Notes under the pieces: model-generated
What the model was told of the DNA's origin: nothing
Seen by the model: only the letters and a program-made list of their open reading frames with translations
The model's database searches: none
Program-made: the position numbers and the translations under genes
Shown: one piece after another, positions 8,701 through 15,740 of the stretch
Layout: every line of letters starts with the position of its first letter
Position numbering within the stretch: position 1 is the first letter of the stretch
Source: CAXRDE01 sp964342365
GTDB lineage: Bacteria > Cyanobacteriota > Sericytochromatia > UBA7694
Direction of reading: 5' to 3'
Assembly (NCBI GenBank): GCA_964342365.1
Contig: CAYFGW010000028.1
Location: forward strand, 1-26,330
DNA length: 26,330 nucleotides

Positions 8701-8921
8701 TTCCCTTTAAGCTGGTGGTGCGTAAGGATTTACACGACTTTATGTTTGAAGCGGCCTATGACGCTTTTTATAAGCAGTTCACCATGAATCTGACCCTGCT
8801 CGCCTTTCCTGAAATCAGTACCAATAGCCTGCTGCAAAACATTGATCAGGCCAATCAGGGCATTAATAGTCAGGTGAATCAGGTGAACCAGGCCAATCAG
8901 CAGCTCAACAATCGCCGTTAG
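5754..8921 (+). CDS. lptD: LptD-like outer-membrane LPS-assembly protein (OstA family)
   Basis: A 1055-residue protein, longer than the roughly 780 residues of E. coli LptD. A long signal sequence is likely cleaved after AHA (residue 44). Residues 46-140 form an OstA/LptA-like beta-jellyroll ('VQYKADKVEYLEKEKLFRLMGNVEL'). Then comes the LptD hallmark 'FYTTCDH' (C178) and 'IPNDRVLGWNTKFL...FPLMYLPL', leading into a long C-terminal region of alternating beta strands expected to be the outer-membrane barrel. C178 is the only cysteine I see in the mature protein, so the interdomain disulfides of E. coli LptD are absent. After the last barrel-like strand, about 30 residues remain that are very rich in Asn, Gln and Val (QVNQVNQANQQLN), an unusual tail. 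Translationally coupled to the permease; its stop is ten bases from the convergent phosphatase gene. Confidence 0.9.
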   Translation: MMRPHKIIRSGMQSGLRALIMLSLSCAFWPVTTPYLANTTTAHAEELKVQYKADKVEYLEKEKLFRLMGNVELKVKDYVIRTEQLDYNSGSKTLKSDEQFEIVQTTKEGERRIKGKTFRYDVNLRRIDATDVYLVIPASSVGQALQNKDHEIYIQGDWMTAYDDGARVVMGNGFYTTCDHVQTIEPAFKELSDDPYAPEVMRKRVTHYAIEAEILDFIPNDRVLGWNTKFLNYENQTFWFPLMYLPLTGAGFGLEKPDLDVGQNPVEGFFGRFKGYYRFNEYHDGQWFVEAMEKKGMGFGFQHDWIAAPSSITRFFFFGLPVSDDILNPGALVTAPSAEEAFEIDASNRGILTDQQTANVFRTERLRLLQENTALSGVNNFLSNKFEDYKIAVTHKQLLLPHTEVLLNYQDIDFYNTGFQAQRTKNRSFDMTLTDEQIFAVDPYQDLNVTTRLNLKQSTQIPEATISVVQPTTAADGTQTPAETSKALTISQNQTRSVNVTTRLGKANLNVKTDWNGNSRRSVREAFETGNIEETALNQDDRLNSSLDLTVPIDDKTNLSTRFAYVSNLSGVTPTQPEGNWIQTLTPNVTLTQQQTWGNVKLLYSDFFNLNARSSNTGQIKKIPELDFTFNPLFAKSFPMTFRSQLGRYLEPESIIAGEALNEISRALFDLSLGSKQYDLGLGNKVNFSGSKIEQRFYQTLDAAYQVTGSVNYTNDFSSYFVPSLTYRRTVQDEENNNVPFARFDSLNLSQVNTLTGNIGIVNLPEFTMNLTGGYDYNARRYQQVGMNFRSQIGNHFTFSGQAGYLPLQVTDRDVGKVLRFPANIPENVEGQPRRIFPVLQGDTQQTIPVTAADVGSFSLYGGTWQPTTLGFRYRSTEQPLAIGALSTYGLESGVPEGFEFGMNMGYDFDQGRINNLAGLVNVKLADSFLGLMDWEVGRGTVRDVLGLQDVPDWFLHTELSLQFALQPTFLPQNGEEWAALVIPFKLVVRKDLHDFMFEAAYDAFYKQFTMNLTLLAFPEISTNSLLQNIDQANQGINSQVNQVNQANQQLNNRR

Positions 8922-8931
8922 CGTAAGTAGA

Positions 8932-9753
8932 TTAGCGCAAAACTTCAACCTGTGTACCGGTTATTTTGAGCACCTGTACCGTGCCGCCGTAAGCGCTGGA
9001 CATGCCCGTATCAATGCGCCATACTTTGCCTTCACAATCGCTATTGATCTGTTTTTGCACCGTATGGGCCACCACCATGCGCCGGGCCCCCATTTTTTTA
9101 AGGGTTCGCCCCAGGGTTTTGCAATCGGCTTTTCCCTGAGAGTAAAGGCGTGTCCAAAGCGGACTATCGTTACGGTTAAGTATATCGGGAAGAGGCGTGC
9201 CGCCCCTCAAAAAAGCCGCATAGTCATCGTTAATTTTGTCAACACCATATTCCACGTGATGGGGTAAAACCCCGCCGTGTACAAAAACGGTGTCCCCGTA
9301 CTGAAAAATAACCGGCCGTTGGGTAAGCTGAATTGCGTATTTTCCACCGGGCCGAAAACTTTTCAGGCGCTGCTCAGGGGTTTGATTTTTAAAATTGTTC
9401 GGGTGAATGTAGCGAAAGTCACCCCGCACGTTCATGAGTTCGTGATTGCCGTTGAGCAGGTGCAACGTACTGTTGAACTGAGGTGCCTGTTGCTGCAAAC
9501 GATGAATCCAGTCCAGCACTTCGGCATCTTGTGGGCCCCGATCAATGAGATCTCCCGTTTGTATAACCACCATATTTTTGCCTTGCCATATGTTCTCGCT
9601 GTTGGTGGCTCCCGCCAGACGAAAGGCCTGCTGAGCAGCATGAAGATCCCCATGAAGATCGCCAATGGCAATCACAACCGGATCTTGTGCCGGTGCCGCG
9701 GCAGCACAGGATATTAACAAGCTACCCGCCAGACACATGGCGATTTTAAACAT
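8932..9753 (-). CDS. Exported metallophosphatase, Shewanella-like (SLP) PPP family
   Basis: A 273-residue calcineurin-like phosphatase with the full PPP metal-binding set: GDLHGD (31-36), GDLIDRG (67-73), GNHE (102-105), HGG (about 155) and a later His in 'VVAHTVQ'. The spacing and the 'GDLHGDLHAAQQAFRLAG' start are typical of the bacterial/plant SLP branch of PPP phosphatases, which dephosphorylate Ser/Thr or Tyr phosphoproteins. The N terminus is a signal peptide with LISC at 13-16, which fits a lipobox, so it may be a lipoprotein; the Ala-rich stretch after it would also allow signal peptidase I cleavage. Last gene of a minus-strand run; it overlaps rsmI by eight bases. The substrate in the periplasm is unknown. 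Confidence 0.88.
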   Translation of the reverse strand: MFKIAMCLAGSLLISCAAAAPAQDPVVIAIGDLHGDLHAAQQAFRLAGATNSENIWQGKNMVVIQTGDLIDRGPQDAEVLDWIHRLQQQAPQFNSTLHLLNGNHELMNVRGDFRYIHPNNFKNQTPEQRLKSFRPGGKYAIQLTQRPVIFQYGDTVFVHGGVLPHHVEYGVDKINDDYAAFLRGGTPLPDILNRNDSPLWTRLYSQGKADCKTLGRTLKKMGARRMVVAHTVQKQINSDCEGKVWRIDTGMSSAYGGTVQVLKITGTQVEVLR

Positions 9754-10576
9754 CGTGCAGAATACTGTAAAGGGCGTTACGAGAGAGTTGAGTTTCTTCT
9801 CGCAGCTGCTGCAAAAGCGCTTTTTTATGCCATCCCTGAGCTTTTAAATCTTCATAACGGGTTCTGATAGCTTCTGGTTCGGACAACACCACTTCATGGC
9901 TTTCGGTGGCTCCGGCAATAACCAGCGTGATTTCTCCTTTTGGCGGGTGTTCGTCAAAATGCTGAGCCAGTGTCGTTAGCGAACCCCGTTGAACGTCTTC
10001 GTAGCGTTTGGTGAGTTCGCGACACACGGCCGCCTCCCGATCGCCGAACACTTCTTTGAGATCCCCAAGGGTATGTTTTAAGCGATGGGGAGATTCAAAA
10101 CACACCAGCGTAGCGGATTCCTGGCGATAGCGCTGCATGAGTTGCTGGCGCTCGGTGCGCTGCCGGGGCAAAAAACCCAGGAAGAGGTAGGGCAAAGGAG
10201 GTAATCCTGATAACAGAAGAGCGGTAGGGGGTGCACTGGCACCGGGTAAGCACGTCACGTTGAGATTCGCTCTGGCAAGGGTTTCTACCAGGTGGGCACC
10301 GGGATCAGAAATCAACGGCAGACCCGCGTCAGAGACCAGTGCAATGTGTGCACCGGCCCTTAACTGTTCTATCAATGCTTCCGTTTGCTCATACTCATTG
10401 TGGGCATGAAAAGATTTCAGGGGCGTATCAATAGCATAATGGTTCAGAAGCTTACGGGTTTGTCGCGTGTCCTCTGCCAAAATAAGCTCCACGGATTTTA
10501 AGGTTTCCAGGCAGCGGAGGGTAATATCTTTGAGGTTGCCAATGGGTGTGGCACACACATACAAATGGCCCGACAT
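9746..10576 (-). CDS. rsmI: 16S rRNA (cytidine1402-2'-O)-methyltransferase RsmI
   Basis: A 276-residue SAM-dependent tetrapyrrole-methylase-fold enzyme that 2'-O-methylates C1402 in the decoding centre of 16S rRNA. Diagnostic stretches are all present: 'LYVCATPIGNLKDITLR', 'LILAEDTRQTRKLL', 'HNE', 'IALVSDAGLPLISDPG', 'CLPGASAPPTALLLSGLP', 'FLGFLPR', 'FESPHRL' and 'CRELTKRYEDVQRG'. The length is normal. It begins five bases after the map stop codon and overlaps the following phosphatase gene, so the three are probably cotranscribed. Confidence 0.97.
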   Translation of the reverse strand: MSGHLYVCATPIGNLKDITLRCLETLKSVELILAEDTRQTRKLLNHYAIDTPLKSFHAHNEYEQTEALIEQLRAGAHIALVSDAGLPLISDPGAHLVETLARANLNVTCLPGASAPPTALLLSGLPPLPYLFLGFLPRQRTERQQLMQRYRQESATLVCFESPHRLKHTLGDLKEVFGDREAAVCRELTKRYEDVQRGSLTTLAQHFDEHPPKGEITLVIAGATESHEVVLSEPEAIRTRYEDLKAQGWHKKALLQQLREETQLSRNALYSILHDV

Positions 10577-10581
10577 ACGTT

Positions 10582-11355
10582 TTATTCGGACAGAGTTAAA
10601 ATATCGGCGCCGTCGGCGGTGACCACAATGGAATGCTCAAACTGAGCGGACCATTTACCGTCGTTGGTGACCGCGGTCCAACCATCCTCTAAGATGTGCA
10701 GTTCGTGACTGCCGAGGTTGATCATGGGCTCAATGGTAAAGGTCATACCCTTACGGATCTTGACACCGGTATTGGGTTTGCCATAGTGAAAAATAGAGGG
10801 CGACTCGTGAAACTTTCGTCCCAGACCGTGACCCGTAAACTCACGTACCACGCCGTAACCCCGGGCTTCGGCTTCGGTTTGAATCAAATGGCCAATGTCT
10901 CCCACACGCATGCCGGGTTTAACAATCCCAATGGCCTTGAGTGTGACATCGTGGGTAAATTCCACCAGCGCGCGCACCTCGTCACTGGGCTCTCCCACAA
11001 AGAAGGTGCGATTGGTGTCGCCATGATATCCGTCCTTGAGAGCGGTCACATCAATATTAACAATGTCGCCGTCTTTGAGAATCGTGGATTTGCTCGGAAT
11101 ACCGTGACAGATGACTTCATTGACGGAAATACAGGAACTTTTGGGAAAAGCCATACGCTGACCCGGAATTTCGCCGTATTTTAAAGGTGCTGGATACGCA
11201 TCGTGAGACACAATAAAGTCATGGCAGAGTTGATCCAATTCTTCGGTGGAGACACCGGGCTTGATATGTTCTGCTACCATGTCGAGGGTTTGTGAGGCAA
11301 TGCGGCCTGCCGCACGCATCAGTTCAATTTCTCGTGCACTTTTAATACTAATCAT
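10582..11355 (-). CDS. map: Methionine aminopeptidase, type I
   Basis: A 257-residue cytoplasmic metalloprotease that removes the initiator methionine from nascent proteins. The protein begins MISIKSAREIELMRAAGRIAS, the standard type I start. Metal ligands are visible in 'NIDVTALKDGYHGDTNRTF' (two Asp), 'GHGLGRKFHESP' (His), 'FTIEPMI' (Glu) and 'FEHSIVVT' (Glu). The reading frame is open for 47 more codons upstream, to 11496, but that part lies inside the histidine-kinase gene. The ATG at 11355 has an AGAAGG ribosome site seven bases upstream and gives the canonical N terminus, so it is chosen. A TATGAT box on the minus strand just upstream (about 11383-11388) could give a local promoter. Confidence 0.97.
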   Translation of the reverse strand: MISIKSAREIELMRAAGRIASQTLDMVAEHIKPGVSTEELDQLCHDFIVSHDAYPAPLKYGEIPGQRMAFPKSSCISVNEVICHGIPSKSTILKDGDIVNIDVTALKDGYHGDTNRTFFVGEPSDEVRALVEFTHDVTLKAIGIVKPGMRVGDIGHLIQTEAEARGYGVVREFTGHGLGRKFHESPSIFHYGKPNTGVKIRKGMTFTIEPMINLGSHELHILEDGWTAVTNDGKWSAQFEHSIVVTADGADILTLSE

Positions 11356-11383
11356 GAGTTTACCTTCTCTAATATCAGGCTCA

Positions 11384-12667
11384 TCATACCACAGGGTGAT
11401 TTGGGGCTTGCAGGGGAATCCATACCTGAAAGGTGCTGCCTTCACCTTCTTCACTAATGAGTCGCAGAGTGTACCCCATCCGTTCGCAGAGTTCAATCAC
11501 AATGGCCAGACCCAGCCCTGAGCCTTCAGACTTGTAATTTACCTGATCTTCAGCCCGGTAAAAGGGGGTGAAAATTTGTTCCTGTTCCTTTTCTCGAATA
11601 CCGGGTCCGGTGTCTTTCACTTCAATACACAAGCTGTGTTCACGGGTAAAGGTATTCATGTACACGTATTCCTGAGGAGGGGTATATTTGACGGCGTTGC
11701 TCAATAGATTGCTGACGATTTGCTTTAAGCGCTGTGGATCCGTATAAAGGCTATAGGGGCCGTTAAATTCCTGCCGCAGGTATAAGTATTTACTTTCGGC
11801 AGCCTGCTCGTAGCGGGAGAGACACTGCTGTAGCAGTTCTTCGAGTTTGACCTCATCGTAGTTTAAGTTGAGCTCTCCGGCTTCTATTTTTGAGATATCT
11901 AACAAGTCCTCAAACAGGCTGAGCAGGGATTTACCGTTATCATGAATGCGCTCCAGATAAAGGGACCGGGTTTCAGCATTCACTTCCGTCTGACTCAGAA
12001 TTCTGGAAAACCCGATAATCGCGTTCAGGGGGGTACGCATTTCGTGACTCATTTGTGCCAGGAAACGGGACTTATAATCCACGGAACTTTTCAACACCTG
12101 CTGTTCAGACTCATAACGAATTCGAAAAAAATAAAGGCATATGCCAATAATAAATCCGTCCATCATGACGCTATAGCCCAGATCCATCTTCTGAGAAATC
12201 ACATCGTTATAAGGCGGAATCCAGCCGGGGTAATGAATGTCCAGAGCTGTTAGTGTCACACCTGACGCCACGGTAATGAGCGTATAGATCAAATATCCGT
12301 GCGTACTGGGCAGCACAAAAGCTCCCATGACAATGAATGTAACAAGCACAGGAGGGATGGAACCCACCGCACCGTTATTCAGGGGCCAGGCGCAGAGCAT
12401 CACAAAGAGGCTCAAATAACAAAATAGGTAGGATGACAAGATTTCGTCACCCTCGGTAAAACGCACCTTGAGATACAAATAGCAATTGGCGACCGAGCCA
12501 ATCAGGGGTAGCCATATCATGGTAAAAGAAAGTCCGGCGAACCAGTTTAAAGCAGAGGCCAGCCAGGCCATCAGGGTGAATAAAATAATGGCCGTACACA
12601 ACACCTGTCGCCGAGAGTAGTTACGGGACGGACTTTGAACGAGCCAGTAAAGCCATTTAGATGGCAT
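11384..12667 (-). CDS. Membrane sensor histidine kinase (orphan)
   Basis: A 427-residue kinase. About six hydrophobic helices fill residues 22-182 with no large periplasmic loop, so it probably senses something in or near the membrane. After a short linker comes the HisKA domain with the phospho-acceptor His208 (SHEMRTPLNAIIGF). The HATPase domain follows, with the N-box (N320/N324, NLLSNAVKYTP), the G1 box DTGPG (352-356), the F-box 'FTPFYR' and the G2 box GSGLGLA (382-388). All catalytic motifs look intact. No response regulator adjoins it, so it is an orphan; its partner must be elsewhere. It starts five bases after the small TPR-like gene and ends 28 bases before map. Confidence 0.95.
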   Translation of the reverse strand: MPSKWLYWLVQSPSRNYSRRQVLCTAIILFTLMAWLASALNWFAGLSFTMIWLPLIGSVANCYLYLKVRFTEGDEILSSYLFCYLSLFVMLCAWPLNNGAVGSIPPVLVTFIVMGAFVLPSTHGYLIYTLITVASGVTLTALDIHYPGWIPPYNDVISQKMDLGYSVMMDGFIIGICLYFFRIRYESEQQVLKSSVDYKSRFLAQMSHEMRTPLNAIIGFSRILSQTEVNAETRSLYLERIHDNGKSLLSLFEDLLDISKIEAGELNLNYDEVKLEELLQQCLSRYEQAAESKYLYLRQEFNGPYSLYTDPQRLKQIVSNLLSNAVKYTPPQEYVYMNTFTREHSLCIEVKDTGPGIREKEQEQIFTPFYRAEDQVNYKSEGSGLGLAIVIELCERMGYTLRLISEEGEGSTFQVWIPLQAPNHPVV

Positions 12668-12672
12668 GGTGC

Positions 12673-12924
12673 CTATTCAGAGAAATTTTCTTCCAGAGGG
12701 AGCAAAAATTTATCGTCTTGTGTTTCCGCGTACAAACGTTGTAAAATTTCGGTGGCTTCTTCACGATGCCCTTCTCCCAGAAGTACGTAGGCGTAGCCCA
12801 TTTCGTGTGTGCGACGCGTATCTTCGTCGGGCGCGATTTCCATCAGAGCCTTAAAAATTTGGCCTGCCAGCGTATAATCTTTGGCAGCGTAAGCTTCCCA
12901 GGCATTGCTTAAGGTATAGTACAT
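12673..12924 (-). CDS. Small TPR-like protein upstream of the histidine kinase
   Basis: An 83-residue all-helical protein (MYYTLSNAWEAYAAKDYTLAGQ...). The pattern 'A-x-x-Y-x-L-A-x-x-I-F-x-x-L', a second 'MGYAYVLLGEGHREEATEIL' unit and a further helix look like two TPR repeats. An in-frame ATG at 12957 would add eleven residues (MSFRLLWYIKK), but neither start has a clear ribosome site. The 12924 start is preferred because it begins right at the repeat and keeps the divergent gene's ribosome site free. Its start codon lies inside the inverted repeat at 12919-12937. Five bases separate it from the kinase, so it could be an accessory of that sensor; this is inferred from position. Confidence 0.7.
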   Translation of the reverse strand: MYYTLSNAWEAYAAKDYTLAGQIFKALMEIAPDEDTRRTHEMGYAYVLLGEGHREEATEILQRLYAETQDDKFLLPLEENFSE

Positions 12925-12937
12925 TTTTTTAATGTAC
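12919..12937. promoter_or_regulatory. Perfect inverted repeat in the divergent intergenic region
   Basis: GTACATT and AATGTAC are separated by five T: a perfect 7-base-arm palindrome in the 37-base space between two divergent genes, reaching over the start codon of the minus-strand gene. It could be an operator for a dimeric regulator or an RNA hairpin masking that start. No regulator gene adjoins it. Confidence 0.45.
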
Positions 12938-12961
12938 CATAATAATCTAAAGGACATTGCG

Positions 12962-14110
12962 ATGTTTGCACAACAGTGGCCCGAATTACGAAAAGCTTTT
13001 CTCCATACTCGTGAGCAAGTGTACTTGAATCATGCGGCGGTGAGTCCGTTGGCTCTGCCTGTGAAACAAGCCATGATTCATTACGCTGAAGAGCGTCACC
13101 TGTCGTGTATAGAAAATTATGAGGTGCTCATGGAGCGTATGCAAACCCTGCGAACGCATCTGGCCCGACTGGTGGGGGCTCTGCCCGAACAGATTGCGCT
13201 GGTGAACAATACCTCTACAGGGCTTAATTTACTGGCCACAGACTACCCCTGGCAAGCTGGAGATCGCGTGCTCTTGAATTCCCTGGAGTTTCCTTCCAAC
13301 GTGTATCCGTTTTTGAACTTAAAAAACCGTGGGGTTGAGGTGGACTTTGTCAAACCTCGCGGTCATCATTGCCATTATCTGGAACTGGAAGATCTGCTGG
13401 CAGCTATCACCCCTCAAACCCGTGTTTTAAGTATCTCTCACGTGCAGTTTTTAACCGGCCAGCGGCACGATTTAGCAACCCTGGGTCAGGTGTGTCGTGA
13501 CAAAGGCATCGTTTTTTGCGTGGATGCCATTCAATCTCTGGGAGCCACCACGCTGGATGTCAACGCGCTCCACATTGATTTTTTGTCCACCGGGGGGCAT
13601 AAGTGGCTAATGGGGCCGCAGGGGCAGGGATTTGTATATATTCGTCCTGAGCTACAGCAACACATGCAGCCAGCGGCAGTGGGCTGGCTCAGTGTAGAAG
13701 ACAGCTGGGAACTGTTGGATTATCAACTGAAATTGCGTGATGATGCTGCTCGCTATGAGTTGGGAACTTTCAATGGGGTAGGTATTACCACGCTGTTGGC
13801 TGCACGACAATTCTGGGACAGTTTTGACGCAGAGGGTCTCACCGCACATATTTTAGTCCTGACGGATCGTTTGGTAGAGGAATTTAAAACCCGTCATATT
13901 TCCGTGATTACCCCCGAGTCTTCCGCAGAGCGTCTGGGCATTGTGACTGCAGAAATAGAGGGGGCTGATGCCTATCAGCAGGCTTTAAATGCTCGCGGGG
14001 TCAAGGTTGCAGCCCGTGAAGGCCGTTTTTTACGGGTGTCTCCCCACGGTTATAACTCCGCTGAGGATATCATGCACTTTTTTGACGTGTTTGATGAGGT
14101 CAGGGGTTGA
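12962..14110 (+). CDS. Class V aminotransferase-fold PLP enzyme
   Basis: A 382-residue pyridoxal-phosphate enzyme of the aspartate-aminotransferase fold, class V. Visible landmarks: 'YLNHAAVSPL' (22-30), 'NNTSTGLN' (82-89, phosphate binding), 'SLEFPSNVYP', 'SHVQFLTGQRHDL', 'VDAIQSLG' with the PLP-nitrogen Asp188, and 'STGGHKWLMGPQG' with the Schiff-base Lys214. The C terminus 'FLRVSPHGYNSAEDI' is typical of the class. No cysteine is found in the C-terminal third where cysteine desulfurases hold their catalytic Cys, so NifS/SufS activity is unlikely; an aminotransferase, epimerase or lyase role is possible. ATG 12962 is chosen over 12932 because AAAGGA lies seven bases before it. Transcribed alone and convergent with the DUF4388 gene (five-base gap). 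Confidence 0.9.
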   Translation: MFAQQWPELRKAFLHTREQVYLNHAAVSPLALPVKQAMIHYAEERHLSCIENYEVLMERMQTLRTHLARLVGALPEQIALVNNTSTGLNLLATDYPWQAGDRVLLNSLEFPSNVYPFLNLKNRGVEVDFVKPRGHHCHYLELEDLLAAITPQTRVLSISHVQFLTGQRHDLATLGQVCRDKGIVFCVDAIQSLGATTLDVNALHIDFLSTGGHKWLMGPQGQGFVYIRPELQQHMQPAAVGWLSVEDSWELLDYQLKLRDDAARYELGTFNGVGITTLLAARQFWDSFDAEGLTAHILVLTDRLVEEFKTRHISVITPESSAERLGIVTAEIEGADAYQQALNARGVKVAAREGRFLRVSPHGYNSAEDIMHFFDVFDEVRG

Positions 14111-14115
14111 TTCCG

Positions 14116-15738
14116 TCAACTTCCGAGAGAAAAGGTGATATCGTCCAGTTCGTCATCGCCAAATAGAGACGTAACGCCACCTGCTTCGGCAGGTTTTTCC
14201 TGTGCCGGGGCATCAGAAGCCGTCAAATCGGGCTCTGCCAAACCCAGACCAAAATCGAGTTCAATGTCTCCATCACCAAATAGAGAGGTCACACCTTCAG
14301 AAGTCACTGCTTCTGTTTCAGCAGGCGTGTCTTCGTCTTCATTAATATTGACCGCAAAGCGGCCAGCGTTAATCATGAGTTTGTGGGGCAGAATATTGCT
14401 CAGGCTTTCTGCGGGGGGTTGAAAGGCCGGGTCTTCGAAAAAATCGCCCTGTTCAATAGCGGCCATTTTGTAGAAAGCGTCTTCCCCTACCAGATTGTCG
14501 AATTCCGCATGAATAAAGCGTCCCTGGGATAAATAAATCTGTCCATCCACGCCGCTTTGTAAATCGCGAATATGAATTTTTTTCTGTTCATCAATGGCCG
14601 ACAGATTCAGCTGTAGAAAGTCCAGCACCCCAATACGACTTAAGTACCCTTTAAAACCCACCTGGGTCATTTCAAACAAAATTTCTTTCAGACGTTTGGG
14701 ATTAATGGGCCGCGTCAGAACACGACCAGACAGTTGGGTTTGAATAGACTCCGGTAGATTTCCAAGAAAAATCAGCCGCAGGTTCGGATAGTTTTGTTCT
14801 AACTTATATAAGAAAGGCTGTAAAACGCTTTCTTCCAGTTCGGCATCCAGCACCAGCAAATCCGTGGTGCCATCTTTGAGAAAAAGGTTGGCTTCAGACA
14901 GGGAGCGGGCCGACTCACAGTCAATACCTTCGGCCAATAACCCCCGCTGAAGCATCATGCGACTCATGGCATCTTCTTCAATAAGCAGGGCCCGTCGAAT
15001 ACGGGGACCGTGATGTTCTTCAGTGGTAGATTCACTTTCGTCTTGCTGGGTAGCAGCATTCATCATCAGGCCGTCAAAGGGCGTGTGTAAACTCTGTTCG
15101 GTGGGTTCTTGCCACACCTGTTCGGTAAAATCGCCGTTGCGAAACTTCAGGATTTTTTGAAAGGCCTCTGTACCGTTGCTGATTTTGTGTTTGCGTCCAC
15201 CCTTCAAACTGCGCTGGTAAATTTCAGCGTGAATAATTTCACCCTGTTTTAAATACATCCAGCCCTCGTGGTTTAAATTGGCGTCTGTAAACACCAGAAT
15301 GACGGCCTTTTGACTCCAGCGCAGGGCCTGCAACAGATCGGGAATACGCATGCGCTGCACCTGACCTTTAAGACCCTTACCGTCTTTTTTGAGCATTTGG
15401 CTCAGGGTTTCCGGGTGGAGTGGCGCTGGGAAAAATCCTAGCACCGACTTATAACCTAACAGTTCTTCCTGTTCAGGATACAGTTCCCCGCCCGTTAAAA
15501 TGACCGAGCGGCGGGGGTAGTTTTCCAACAACCACCACGCCAGTTCTTCACCGTCTTCATCAGCGGTTTCTAAGTTGATCACACTCAGATCAAAAGGCTG
15601 GTTTTTAAAACGCTGGGTGGCATTAAATACGTTATCCTCAAAAGCCAATTCACAGCCCGGGGTAGCCAGAATTTTTTTGAGATATTTTAAATGTTCCGGG
15701 TCGTCTTCAAACACCAGAATTCTGAAATGTTGTGCCAT
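14116..15738 (-). CDS. Double receiver-like / double DUF4388 (PATAN-type) regulatory protein
   Basis: A 540-residue protein built as a duplicated module. Domain 1 (about 5-118) is a receiver fold with an intact acidic pair (EDD, 11-13), but the phospho-acceptor position is Asn55 and the conserved Lys is missing. Domain 2 (about 121-228) is DUF4388-like, with 'VQRMRIPDLLQALRWSQK' and 'GWMYLKQGEIIHAEI'. Domain 3 (about 247-355) is a second receiver with acidic EED (254-256) and Asp298 at the acceptor site, but the Thr/Ser and Lys sites are changed. Domain 4 (about 360-465) is a second DUF4388 unit ('FKGYLSRIGVLDFLQLNLS', 'GQIYLSQGRFIHAEF'). The acidic tail (466-540) carries the motif GVTSLFGD twice. 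DUF4388 proteins are known mainly as adaptor/output modules of two-component and motility signalling. The gene starts two bases after ald. Confidence 0.88.
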   Translation of the reverse strand: MAQHFRILVFEDDPEHLKYLKKILATPGCELAFEDNVFNATQRFKNQPFDLSVINLETADEDGEELAWWLLENYPRRSVILTGGELYPEQEELLGYKSVLGFFPAPLHPETLSQMLKKDGKGLKGQVQRMRIPDLLQALRWSQKAVILVFTDANLNHEGWMYLKQGEIIHAEIYQRSLKGGRKHKISNGTEAFQKILKFRNGDFTEQVWQEPTEQSLHTPFDGLMMNAATQQDESESTTEEHHGPRIRRALLIEEDAMSRMMLQRGLLAEGIDCESARSLSEANLFLKDGTTDLLVLDAELEESVLQPFLYKLEQNYPNLRLIFLGNLPESIQTQLSGRVLTRPINPKRLKEILFEMTQVGFKGYLSRIGVLDFLQLNLSAIDEQKKIHIRDLQSGVDGQIYLSQGRFIHAEFDNLVGEDAFYKMAAIEQGDFFEDPAFQPPAESLSNILPHKLMINAGRFAVNINEDEDTPAETEAVTSEGVTSLFGDGDIELDFGLGLAEPDLTASDAPAQEKPAEAGGVTSLFGDDELDDITFSLGS

Positions 15739-15740
15739 GG

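Noticed and set aside
8922..8931. Shared terminator between the convergent lptD and phosphatase genes
   Set aside because: Only ten bases separate them, and no hairpin with a T run is visible on either strand.
9277..9717. Plus-strand 146-codon frame within the SLP phosphatase
   Set aside because: Shadow of a gene with complete catalytic motifs on the minus strand.
11356..11496. N-terminal 47-residue extension of methionine aminopeptidase
   Set aside because: It lies mostly inside the histidine-kinase gene, and the canonical start with AGAAGG is at 11355.
12962..14110. Cysteine desulfurase (NifS/SufS)
   Set aside because: The fold and PLP lysine fit, but the C-terminal catalytic cysteine is absent.
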